Assembly: GCA_030640395.1 (NCBI GenBank) | Contig: DAOWJK010000007.1 | Location: 1-14,363 of the forward strand | Source of the DNA: Nanobdellota archaeon | GTDB taxonomy: Archaea > Nanobdellota > Nanobdellia > Pacearchaeales > GW2011-AR1 | DNA length: 14,363 nt | Direction of reading: 5' to 3' | Part shown: positions 1 to 5,442 of the stretch, piece after piece | How the letters are laid out: the number at the start of each line of letters is the position of its first letter | How positions within the stretch are numbered: the stretch's first letter is position 1 | Notes under the pieces: model-generated | The model's input: only the letters and a program-made list of their open reading frames with translations | What the model was told of the DNA's origin: nothing | Database searches by the model: none | Position numbers and translations under genes: made by a program

Positions 1-434
1 AAAGATTCTTCCGGCATTTTTTTTGAGATTTCTTCCTTGTTTGCATTAAAAATTATTCTCTGGTTTTTTAATTCAATAAATGCTTTTTTCTTTAACGCTC
101 CTATTGATGCTTTGAATTCGTCATTGGATAAACTGCTTTGCTTTTGTGCCTCTTGAAGCTTAAGTATTTTTTTCTCGTCCAAGAGATTTAACAATCTTCT
201 TTCTGGCAGGGCTTTTTTTTTGTATAGTGCCCCATTAACACCTATTTCAATTATTTTCTTTTTTTTGAAAGAAATTTTTGCAATGTTTTTATTTTGCAAG
301 TATTCAAGTGATCTTAGAACAGAAGTTTTATCTAAGTTTGATTTCTTGCAAATTTCACTTATTTCTTCTTCAAGATAAGGAAGTATTTTTATTTCATTTG
401 GACTTAAAGATTCTATTAGTTTGTTTATATCCAT
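1..434 (-). CDS. pheS: Phenylalanyl-tRNA synthetase alpha subunit, N-terminal part (runs off the window start)
   Basis: The gene begins at the ATG at 434-432 and stays open for 144 codons to the window edge, so the catalytic part is missing here. The protein starts MDINKLIESLSPNEIKILPY and continues with LDKTSVLRSLEYLQNKNIAKI, a winged-helix pattern, then a Lys-rich segment and a second helical repeat (LQEAQKQSSLSNDEFKASIG). These are the N-terminal DNA-binding-like domains of archaeal PheRS alpha, which contact tRNA-Phe. PheRS charges tRNA-Phe with phenylalanine in the cytoplasm as an alpha2beta2 enzyme. A TATA-like box lies 25 nt upstream (455-463), so the mRNA is probably leaderless. The identification rests only on the N-terminal third, which is less conserved than the core; a generic winged-helix regulator is the alternative. 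Confidence 0.8.
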   Translation of the reverse strand, partial: MDINKLIESLSPNEIKILPYLEEEISEICKKSNLDKTSVLRSLEYLQNKNIAKISFKKKKIIEIGVNGALYKKKALPERRLLNLLDEKKILKLQEAQKQSSLSNDEFKASIGALKKKAFIELKNQRIIFNANKEEISKKMPEES

Positions 435-454
435 ATTATATTTTAGACGAGATG

Positions 455-463
455 TATTAAAAA
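455..463 (-). promoter_or_regulatory. TATA box of pheS
   Basis: TTTTTAATA on the minus strand, centred 25 nt upstream of the pheS ATG. This is the archaeal TATA-to-start-site distance, so the transcript should begin at or next to the start codon. Confidence 0.55.
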
Positions 464-506
464 TGTTTCTTATAATTTTTTTGCCATATAAGTTAGCATA
501 TTAAAA

Positions 507-564
507 CAACTCCCGACTTCACTAACTCACGCCTAGAATAGTCGTTATTGATTTTTTAATTTGT
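507..564 (+). repeat. Degenerate tRNA-linked repeat, copy 1
   Basis: It begins CAACTCCCGACTTCAC (507-522), and after about 17 nt has tagtcgttattgatttttta (539-558) followed by atttgt. Copy 2 (610-659) has the same order: CAACTCCCTAC, then aagtcgtcattgatatgttt and aatttgt. No copy of a tRNA end flanks this one on its left, so it could be an older, decayed insertion. Confidence 0.5.
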
Positions 565-598
565 TTTCAGGCAATCCTTCGCACATAACTTTCTATCT

Positions 599-611
599 TA
601 TGCGAGGGACA
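599..611. repeat. Second copy of the tRNA-Leu 3' end (att-like direct repeat)
   Basis: TATGCGAGGGACA on the + strand is identical to 782-794. That stretch covers the last two bases beyond the tRNA, the discriminator, the acceptor 3' strand and three T-stem bases. The offset is 183 nt. Right after this copy the sequence is no longer tRNA but CTCCCTAC-containing repeat. It resembles the attL/attR arrangement left by elements that integrate into tRNA 3' ends, though the unit is far too short to encode an integrase. Confidence 0.6.
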
Positions 612-659
612 ACTCCCTACTCCTTCATTGTGAAGTCGTCATTGATATGTTTAATTTGT
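610..659 (+). repeat. Degenerate tRNA-linked repeat, copy 2
   Basis: It abuts the duplicated tRNA-Leu end. It contains CAACTCCCTAC, then a small hairpin CTTCA-TTG-TGAAG (623-635), then GTCGTCATTGAT and TTAATTTGT. The segments match copy 1 in order, with a few substitutions and a shorter spacer. Confidence 0.5.
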
Positions 660-783
660 CGCTTCCCAATAAACTCGCCCACACCTGCTTATAACATTTA
701 TTTCATTCATAAATAAATACAAGTGTAAACTTTCGGGATTTGAGTTCAAATCTCATTAAATAAATGCGGCTTACAGCCACATA

Positions 784-867
784 TGCGAGGGACAGGATTT
801 GAACCTGCGCAAGCACTAAGCTACAGCCTCTTAAGGGCTGCCTGTTTGACCACTCCAGCACCCTCGC
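784..867 (-). tRNA. tRNA-Leu (anticodon UAA)
   Basis: The acceptor stem is GCGAGGG/CCCTCGC with discriminator A. The anticodon arm is CAGCC-CTTAAGA-GGCTG, giving anticodon TAA, which reads UUA. A long variable arm makes it a class II tRNA as expected for Leu. The T arm has the loop TTCAAAT. CCA is not encoded. No intron is seen (84 nt). A TATA box (TTTTTATA, 891-898) lies about 27 nt upstream of the 5' end. Confidence 0.95.
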
Positions 868-890
868 GTAAGACTACAATAAATTTGGGA

Positions 891-898
891 TATAAAAA
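891..898 (-). promoter_or_regulatory. TATA box of tRNA-Leu
   Basis: TTTTTATA on the minus strand, centred about 27 nt upstream of the mature tRNA 5' end, at the archaeal TBP-box distance. Confidence 0.5.
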
Positions 899-907
899 TC
901 TTTAGAA

Positions 908-1183
908 TCACTTCTGCCCAATCTTCACACCAAGTTCTTCAAGCCTTTTCAAATGCGCCTGCATAATTCCCTCTACATTCTGCAACATCTTAAACAATTC
1001 GTTTCTCTCGTTTGCCAAAGTATTCAACGCACCCTTGTGAAACCCAATTTCTTCTTTGCCCTCAGTAAGAATCTTCGCAGAAGATTCTTCGGGGTACGCC
1101 TGTGGTGCCTTTGAAATCTGCGGCTGCGCAGGCTCCTTGCTATCCAATGCCTTTTCAAGATTATCTGTATTTATTTTTTCCAT
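908..1183 (-). CDS. Small hypothetical protein with a C-terminal coiled-coil-like half (91 aa)
   Basis: I do not recognise a named family. Residues 1-45 are polar, with Ala, Pro, Glu and Lys, and look disordered. Residues 46-91 (from GFHKGALNTLANERNEL to LKRLEELGVKI) have a regular heptad-like spacing of Leu/Met and charged residues and look like a helical hairpin or coiled coil. There is no membrane segment and no cysteine. The ATG at 1183 is supported by its own TATA box (1205-1212), which overlaps the end of the upstream trxB. The gene could therefore be transcribed alone as well as by read-through from trxB, 34 nt away. A regular composition and a defined start argue for a real gene. Confidence 0.7.
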   Translation of the reverse strand: MEKINTDNLEKALDSKEPAQPQISKAPQAYPEESSAKILTEGKEEIGFHKGALNTLANERNELFKMLQNVEGIMQAHLKRLEELGVKIGQK

Positions 1184-1204
1184 AATCTTCAGGAAAAAAG
1201 AATC

Positions 1205-1212
1205 ATTATAAA
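1205..1212 (-). promoter_or_regulatory. TATA box of the 91-aa coiled-coil gene
   Basis: TTTATAAT on the minus strand, centred 25.5 nt upstream of the ATG at 1183, between the trxB stop and that gene. It argues that this gene is not merely a trxB operon partner. Confidence 0.5.
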
Positions 1213-1217
1213 ACTTC

Positions 1218-2117
1218 CTATTTCATCAAATCCTTGTAAACAGAAAAACCAGCAACAGCACCCTGACCGCATGCAGTCACAATCTGTTTTAAAGGATTAT
1301 TTGTAACATCCCCCGCAGCAAAAACACCCTCGACATTTGTCTTCTGCTCCTTGCCAACTTTAATATAATTCCTTTCTATCTTTATCCCAAGCAACTTCGC
1401 CAGCTTAATATTTGAAATCCCTCCAATTTCCACAAACAAACCATCTAATTTTATTTTCTCTTTTTTGCCATCTTTTTCTATTTCAACTTCCTCAAGTTTA
1501 TTCTTCCCAATCAACTTCAAAACTTCTGAATTAAAAACAGGAACAATCTTCTTTTCTTTTTTAACATCATCAACCCACATTGGCTCTGCCCTGAAAAATT
1601 TATCCCGCCTGTAAATAATATAAACCTTTTTTGCAATCTTCGCCAAAAGCAACGCAGAAGTTAATGCAGCATTCCCCCCTCCGAGAACCCCGACAGTCTT
1701 GGCTTTGTAAAAAGCCGCATCACAAGTCGCGCAATAATTAATTCCCTTTCCGGTTAATTCATCCTCTCTTTTAACACCAATCTTCATCCTTTTGGAACCT
1801 GTAGCAATAATTATTTTCTTAGAAGAATATTCTCCTTTGTTCGTCACAATTTTAAATAAATTTTTTTTATTAATATTAATAACTTCCTCTTGTTTTATTT
1901 TAACTTTCAAATTCTTTACCTGCTTTATCATCTTTAGCATTAATTCAACTCCGCCAATATTTTCATAAGAGGGAAAATTACAAACCCTGTGCGCTTCTGT
2001 TACTGTTCCTCCGTGCAGCATTCCAATTACTAAAGTTTTAACTTTATACCTCGCAGCATACAACGCAGCAGTCAAACCCGCAGGTCCGGCACCGATAATA
2101 ATCAAATCATATTTCAT
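1218..2117 (-). CDS. trxB: Thioredoxin reductase (FAD/NAD(P)H flavoprotein)
   Basis: Catalyses NAD(P)H-dependent reduction of thioredoxin or a similar cytoplasmic disulfide protein. In the 299-aa product starting at 2117 (MKYDLIIIGAGPAG), the N-terminal GAGPAG is the FAD site. GGGNAA (about 146-151) with the downstream YRRDK is the NAD(P)H domain, and the two arginines suggest NADPH. CATC (129-132) is the redox-active CxxC. The C-terminal VFAAGDVTNNP is the second FAD motif. Length and domain order are normal for low-Mr TrxB. An in-frame ATG at 2135 would add MRIINL, but I prefer 2117. The TATA box at 2139-2146 sits 25.5 nt before it, and the six extra codons would overlap the argS TATA box. 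No thioredoxin gene is visible nearby. Confidence 0.93.
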   Translation of the reverse strand: MKYDLIIIGAGPAGLTAALYAARYKVKTLVIGMLHGGTVTEAHRVCNFPSYENIGGVELMLKMIKQVKNLKVKIKQEEVININKKNLFKIVTNKGEYSSKKIIIATGSKRMKIGVKREDELTGKGINYCATCDAAFYKAKTVGVLGGGNAALTSALLLAKIAKKVYIIYRRDKFFRAEPMWVDDVKKEKKIVPVFNSEVLKLIGKNKLEEVEIEKDGKKEKIKLDGLFVEIGGISNIKLAKLLGIKIERNYIKVGKEQKTNVEGVFAAGDVTNNPLKQIVTACGQGAVAGFSVYKDLMK

Positions 2118-2121
2118 AAGG

Positions 2122-2129
2122 TTTATAAT
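2122..2129 (+). promoter_or_regulatory. TATA box of argS, interleaved with the trxB promoter
   Basis: TTTATAAT centred 25.5 nt upstream of the argS ATG at 2151. The trxB and argS boxes lie 17 nt apart on opposite strands, so each box lies between the other gene's box and its start. Simultaneous occupancy by two TBP/TFB complexes seems sterically hard, which suggests mutual exclusion. Confidence 0.6.
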
Positions 2130-2138
2130 CCGCATTAC

Positions 2139-2146
2139 TTTTTATA
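2139..2146 (-). promoter_or_regulatory. TATA box of trxB
   Basis: TATAAAAA on the minus strand, centred 25.5 nt from the ATG at 2117. The upstream in-frame ATG (2135) would lie only 7 nt from the box, upstream of the expected transcription start. Confidence 0.6.
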
Positions 2147-2150
2147 TCTT

Positions 2151-3824
2151 ATGAAAGAGGCAATAGCAACTCTGTTAAAAAAAGAAGTTTTATTAAAAAA
2201 GTCCGAGATAAAAAAACTAATTGAAACCCCTCCTTCACCAGAAATGGGAGATTATGCCTTCCCATGTTTTTCCCTTTCAAAACAATTCAAAAAAAATCCA
2301 AATCAAATTGCTGAAGAACTAAAAAATAAAATCAAATTCCCAAGACAGATAGAGAAAATAGAAGTTTCTGGAGCTTATCTTAATTTTTTTGTGAACAGAA
2401 AGATATTTGCAAAAAATTTAGTCAATCAAATATTAAAACAAAAAAATAATTTTGGAAAAAAGAAATTTAATCTTAAGCGAATGGTGGAATTTTCCCAGCC
2501 AAACACGCATAAATCTTTTCATGTTGGGCACATTCGCGGAACAAGTCTGGGAGAGAGCCTTGCCCGAATCGCAGAATTTTTTGGAGAAAAAGTTATAAGA
2601 GCAAATTATTCCGGAGACACAGGAATGCACATTGCAAAGTGGATTTGGTGCTACAAAAAATATCACTCAAAAGAAAAATTAAAAAAAGATGAATCATGGA
2701 TTGCTTTAATTTATGTGGATGCTGTAAAAAAACTTTCAGCAAACGAGAAATTTCAAAAAGAAGTTGACATGGTAAACAAAAAAATAGAGGATAAATCAGA
2801 CAAGGAAATAAATGCACTCTGGAAAAAAACAAGGCAGCTTTCAATTGATTCCTGGAAAAAAATTTACAAGGAATTGAACACACATTTTGACATGCATTAT
2901 TTTGAATCAGAAGTGGAGAAAAGAGGAAAAGAAATAACTAAAGAACTTGTAAAAAAGGGAATTGCAAAGATTAGTGACGGGGCGACAATAATTGATTTTG
3001 AAGAGCAGGGATTGGGAGTCTTGGTTTTCTTAAGAAGGGACGGAACTGTTCTTTATGCCGGGAAAGATTTAGCACTTGCAGAAAAGAAAGTTGAAAAAAA
3101 AATGGACTGGTATATTTATGTTGTTGCCGACGAGCAAAACTTATATCTTAAACAGATTTTTAAAACACTTGAGTTAATGAAATTTAAAGAAGTTAAAAAG
3201 TTTCATCATGTTTCTTTTGGGTTGGTAAAACTTCCAGAAGGCAAAATGTCTTCGCGAACAGGAGAGAACATTCTTTATTCTAATTTTTTAAAAGAAGTTA
3301 CAGATTTTGCCAAAAGAAGAATTAAGGAAAGAACTCCAAAAATAAAAAACAACGAGCTGGAAAAAAGAGCGCTGATTATTTCAGTCGCCGCAATAAAATA
3401 TTCCATGCTAAAACAAAGGAGCAGCAAAAATATAATTTTTAAAAAACAAGATGCTTTAAACTTTGAAGGCGACACAGGACCTTACCTGCTTTATTCTTAT
3501 GCCCGTGCAGGTTCTATTTTAAGAAAGACAAAATCTAAAAACAAACAATTCAAAATAAAACAATTAAATCAAAATGAAATAAAAATAATAAAAAAACTTT
3601 CACAGTTCCCGGAAGTTGTTTTGAATGCTTACAGCAATTTTAACCCGTCGCTGATTGCAAATTATTCTTACCATCTTGCGCAAATCTTCAACGAATTCTA
3701 TCACGCCTGCCCGGTAATTGGTTCAGAACAGGAATCATTCAGGCTGGCGTTAGTTAAATCTTTCAAGCATGTTTTAGAAAACTCTTTGAATCTTTTAGGA
3801 ATAGAAACTTTGGAAAAAATGTAA
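2151..3824 (+). CDS. argS: Arginyl-tRNA synthetase
   Basis: A class I synthetase that charges tRNA-Arg using ATP and needs tRNA for amino-acid activation. The 557 residues are normal for ArgRS. The order is: an N-terminal tRNA-binding domain (about 1-105, ending in the GAYLNFFV pattern); the Rossmann core with PNTHKSFHVGHIRG, where HVGH at 124-127 is the HIGH motif; ANYSGDTGMH, typical of ArgRS; the KMSKS loop as GKMSSRTG (364-371); then the helical DALR anticodon domain ending LLGIETLEKM. All signature motifs are intact. Transcription is probably leaderless, divergent from trxB. The gene is followed by a T-rich stretch that runs into the next gene's promoter. Confidence 0.97.
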   Translation: MKEAIATLLKKEVLLKKSEIKKLIETPPSPEMGDYAFPCFSLSKQFKKNPNQIAEELKNKIKFPRQIEKIEVSGAYLNFFVNRKIFAKNLVNQILKQKNNFGKKKFNLKRMVEFSQPNTHKSFHVGHIRGTSLGESLARIAEFFGEKVIRANYSGDTGMHIAKWIWCYKKYHSKEKLKKDESWIALIYVDAVKKLSANEKFQKEVDMVNKKIEDKSDKEINALWKKTRQLSIDSWKKIYKELNTHFDMHYFESEVEKRGKEITKELVKKGIAKISDGATIIDFEEQGLGVLVFLRRDGTVLYAGKDLALAEKKVEKKMDWYIYVVADEQNLYLKQIFKTLELMKFKEVKKFHHVSFGLVKLPEGKMSSRTGENILYSNFLKEVTDFAKRRIKERTPKIKNNELEKRALIISVAAIKYSMLKQRSSKNIIFKKQDALNFEGDTGPYLLYSYARAGSILRKTKSKNKQFKIKQLNQNEIKIIKKLSQFPEVVLNAYSNFNPSLIANYSYHLAQIFNEFYHACPVIGSEQESFRLALVKSFKHVLENSLNLLGIETLEKM

Positions 3825-3831
3825 ACAAAAC

Positions 3832-3840
3832 TTATTTAAA
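3832..3840 (+). promoter_or_regulatory. TATA box of the 67-aa membrane protein gene
   Basis: TTATTTAAA centred 45 nt upstream of the ATG. A start site about 25 nt downstream gives a leader of roughly 18-20 nt, unlike the leaderless neighbours. Confidence 0.55.
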
Positions 3841-3868
3841 GTGTTTTTCCTTTGTTCAATTAATTAAA

Positions 3869-3876
3869 AGGAGGTG
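3869..3876 (+). promoter_or_regulatory. Strong Shine-Dalgarno sequence
   Basis: AGGAGGTG, a full match to the anti-SD at the 3' end of archaeal 16S rRNA, ends 4 nt before the ATG at 3881. It is the only such site I found ahead of any gene in the window and suggests high or distinct translation of this small protein. Confidence 0.75.
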
Positions 3877-3880
3877 TGAA

Positions 3881-4084
3881 ATGGCAAAACAAAACCCAAA
3901 AATACTGAGCTTTGTTGCGTGGTTAACTGGAGTGATTGTTTCCTTGGCAGTAGGATTTGCAATGATTGGTGGAACTCTTGACTTACCAACATGGCTTGGA
4001 GGAGAAATAGTTGCAAGGTTAGCAGGATATGTAGTTGTTTTAACAACAGCATTAGGTGTTGTATTAGCAATACTTAAGAAATAA
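3881..4084 (+). CDS. Small two-helix membrane protein (67 aa)
   Basis: Two hydrophobic segments (about residues 9-32 and 43-64) are joined by a short loop with LDLPTWLGGE. Basic ends (MAKQNPK, LKK) suggest that both termini face the cytoplasm. There are no cysteines and no catalytic motif. I recognise no function, only a style of short helical-hairpin membrane protein common in DPANN genomes. It has its own promoter, a leader and the only strong Shine-Dalgarno site here, and is followed by a T-rich terminator, so it is an independent and possibly highly expressed unit. A holin-like, signalling or envelope-structural role is possible but unproven. Confidence 0.8.
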   Translation: MAKQNPKILSFVAWLTGVIVSLAVGFAMIGGTLDLPTWLGGEIVARLAGYVVVLTTALGVVLAILKK

Positions 4085-4113
4085 TTTATTTTTATTTTTC
4101 TTATTTATTTCCT
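4085..4113 (+). terminator. U-rich archaeal terminator
   Basis: Directly after the stop of the 67-aa gene there are several T runs (TTTATTTTTATTTTT and further). Intrinsic archaeal termination needs U-rich tracts rather than a hairpin, and this is the most T-rich such stretch in the window. Confidence 0.55.
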
Positions 4114-4451
4114 AAAAAATGAGAAGTCTAGAGGAGACTTCAAAGGATCCTCTTTCTTTTCTTAATGAAATATTTTATAAAAAAATAGTGCTAATATTCT
4201 TTACTTATTATTATTTCTACAATTATAGAAAAAATTAAAATACTTAAAGAGAACTTTTTTCCCTGTTGTTCTCTCCTGAAATATTCTTTTATTTTTTCAG
4301 GATTCATCTTTGCTATTATGTTTTTGCAAAGTTGCCTAATGCTAAGTTTAAATCTAAACCACTAAAACAAGAAGTGTTTAATGTCTTGAACCCAATAAAT
4401 AAAATCAAAGAGAAGTTCATAATCAACGGAACAATCCTGATGGATTGCATT
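4085..4451. other. Hairpin-rich intergenic region without a convincing gene
   Basis: After the T tracts there are four perfect inverted repeats. They are GAAGTCT/AGACTTC (4123-4129/4135-4141), AGAGAAC/GTTCTCT (4248-4254/4268-4274), TCCTGAAA/TTTCAGGA (4274-4281/4295-4302) and CAATCC/GGATTG with a TGAT loop (4432-4447). The second and third abut and would form two consecutive stems. A + strand reading frame at 4266-4481 has no recognisable protein character. The region could encode a structured small RNA or contain decayed sequence; I cannot decide. Confidence 0.4.
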
Positions 4452-4559
4452 TTATATTATTCCAAATCCTCTCAAGAATAGTAAAATAATAAGAATTATT
4501 CCAATAATCCAAATTATTTCTTCTTTATATCTCTGAAACCAATTTTTCTTTTTAAGCAT
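4452..4559 (-). CDS. 35-aa single-pass membrane microprotein coupled to the TrmB-like gene
   Basis: ATG at 4559-4557 lies one base after the TAA of the TrmB-like gene (stop, A, ATG) and the frame runs 35 codons to TAA at 4454-4452. The product is a basic, aromatic head (MLKKKNWFQRYKEE) followed by a single hydrophobic helix (IIWIIGIILIILLFL) and a short RGFGII tail. The positive-inside rule puts the N-terminus in the cytoplasm. No separate promoter is apparent and no Shine-Dalgarno sequence precedes it, so translation probably depends on ribosomes finishing the regulator. The membrane-protein character and tight spacing favour a real gene; such a short frame could still arise by chance. Confidence 0.55.
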   Translation of the reverse strand: MLKKKNWFQRYKEEIIWIIGIILIILLFLRGFGII

Positions 4560-4560
4560 T

Positions 4561-5367
4561 TTACTTAACAACTTTCATTTCTTTCCACGCAAGTTCAAAC
4601 ATTTGTTCTAATGCCTGAGCAAAGAATTTTGTGTTTATCCAAATCCCAACATCATAGTTAGGATGGAACTTTTCATCATCAAGAAGCATAAACATTAATT
4701 GAGTAGAATCAATAATCATGAACCTTGCTTTAATATTTTCCATGTTTCTGACTTCTGCAACTTTTTTTAAGTCCCTTGCAACCTTAATATTATTGCTGTT
4801 AATTGGAGCAGCAATTCTTATCTTAACTCTTCTCTTTTTGCACTTTTCAAGACTAGGCATTAAAGCCTCCAGTTTTCTGTTAAGCCCTTCTGCTGTTGTT
4901 ATAAGAGTTATTGTTTTTTCAGCATCATTAACCATCATGTCCAGATGATTGTAAAGATTCTGCCTGCCCTTTAAACTTCCTGACAAATCAGATGGCTCAA
5001 CAAATTTTATGCCTTTAGTAAACAATGTGCTAAGTTCTTGCAGGACCTCGTCCCCTCTTAGTTTCTCCAGCCTCTTTGATTTTTCCTGGGCATTTCTTAC
5101 TAAATTTTTCTTGACTCTTTCAACAACCTCTTCAGGTTTCAGAGCAACAAATTTAATTGGCTTGCCAAGTCTCATGATGATAAATCCTTTCTTCTCCAAA
5201 CTCTCCAAAATATCATAAGTCCTTGACCTCGGAACATCAGAAATACTGCTTAATTCTCCTGCAGTTGAAGTTCCCCGAGAAAGCAGCGCAGTCCAGACTT
5301 TAACCTCATAAAGATTCAAATCAAAAATCTTTCTCAGCCTGCTCAAAAATTCGTCCTTTACTATCAT
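4561..5367 (-). CDS. TrmB-family transcriptional regulator
   Basis: A 268-aa protein with the TrmB layout. An N-terminal winged helix-turn-helix (about 10-85, LNLYEVKVWTALLSRG, then SDVPRSRTYDILESLEKKGF as recognition region) is followed by a helical linker (about 85-110). The C-terminal domain (about 125-268) has the phospholipase-D-like fold pattern of TrmB effector/dimer domains (KTITLITTAEGL; RVKIRIAAPI; ARFMIIDSTQLMFML). TrmB proteins repress or activate sugar-transport and metabolic genes in response to sugars. The ligand cannot be read here, and no transporter is next to it. Its TATA box (5389-5396) is 25.5 nt upstream of the ATG. The 35-aa membrane microprotein follows after one base, hinting at a regulator-membrane link. 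Confidence 0.85.
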   Translation of the reverse strand: MIVKDEFLSRLRKIFDLNLYEVKVWTALLSRGTSTAGELSSISDVPRSRTYDILESLEKKGFIIMRLGKPIKFVALKPEEVVERVKKNLVRNAQEKSKRLEKLRGDEVLQELSTLFTKGIKFVEPSDLSGSLKGRQNLYNHLDMMVNDAEKTITLITTAEGLNRKLEALMPSLEKCKKRRVKIRIAAPINSNNIKVARDLKKVAEVRNMENIKARFMIIDSTQLMFMLLDDEKFHPNYDVGIWINTKFFAQALEQMFELAWKEMKVVK

Positions 5368-5388
5368 GTTATTATATCTCTTTTTTTC

Positions 5389-5396
5389 TTTTTAAA
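5389..5396 (-). promoter_or_regulatory. TATA box of the TrmB-like gene
   Basis: TTTAAAAA on the minus strand, centred 25.5 nt upstream of the ATG at 5367, in the 75-nt gap after ileS. The regulator is therefore probably transcribed independently of ileS. Confidence 0.55.
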
Positions 5397-5442
5397 GATT
5401 GTTATAATGAAAGAGTAAACTTAATAGATTACTTAACGGTAG

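Larger units (their letters stand above)
441..783. other. Non-coding stretch between pheS and tRNA-Leu holding tRNA-linked repeats and hairpins
   Basis: I see no gene here. It holds the pheS promoter and two related repeat copies (from 507 and from 610). It also holds a duplicate of the tRNA-Leu 3' end (599-611) and three hairpins close to the tRNA: ATTTATTT/AAATAAAT (696-718), GGGATTTG/CAAATCTC with an AGTT loop (735-754), and GGCT/AGCC (768-778). All of this lies on the 3' side of tRNA-Leu and could be transcribed as its trailer. Confidence 0.6.

Noticed and set aside
735..775. A third tRNA on the + strand around the GTTCAAATC word
   Set aside because: The T-arm-like stem has only four pairs, and no acceptor stem, anticodon arm or D arm can be drawn around it.
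500..780. A CRISPR array in the repeat-containing region beside tRNA-Leu
   Set aside because: Only two diverged copies, irregular spacing, no cas genes.
2117..2135. Longer trxB starting at the ATG at 2135
   Set aside because: The extra six codons lie upstream of the expected start site and overlap the argS TATA box; the family normally begins just before the GxGxxG strand.
2433..2883. Minus-strand frames inside argS
   Set aside because: Antisense shadows of the intact argS coding sequence, with no promoter or family features.
3864..4070. A 68-codon minus-strand frame opposite the 67-aa membrane protein
   Set aside because: It is the antisense of a gene with a promoter, SD and membrane helices; its Leu/Gln-rich composition is what the reverse of hydrophobic codons gives.
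4266..4481. A 71-codon + strand reading frame in the gap after the 67-aa gene
   Set aside because: Irregular composition, no promoter spacing, runs through several hairpins and overlaps the microprotein on the other strand; no family resemblance.
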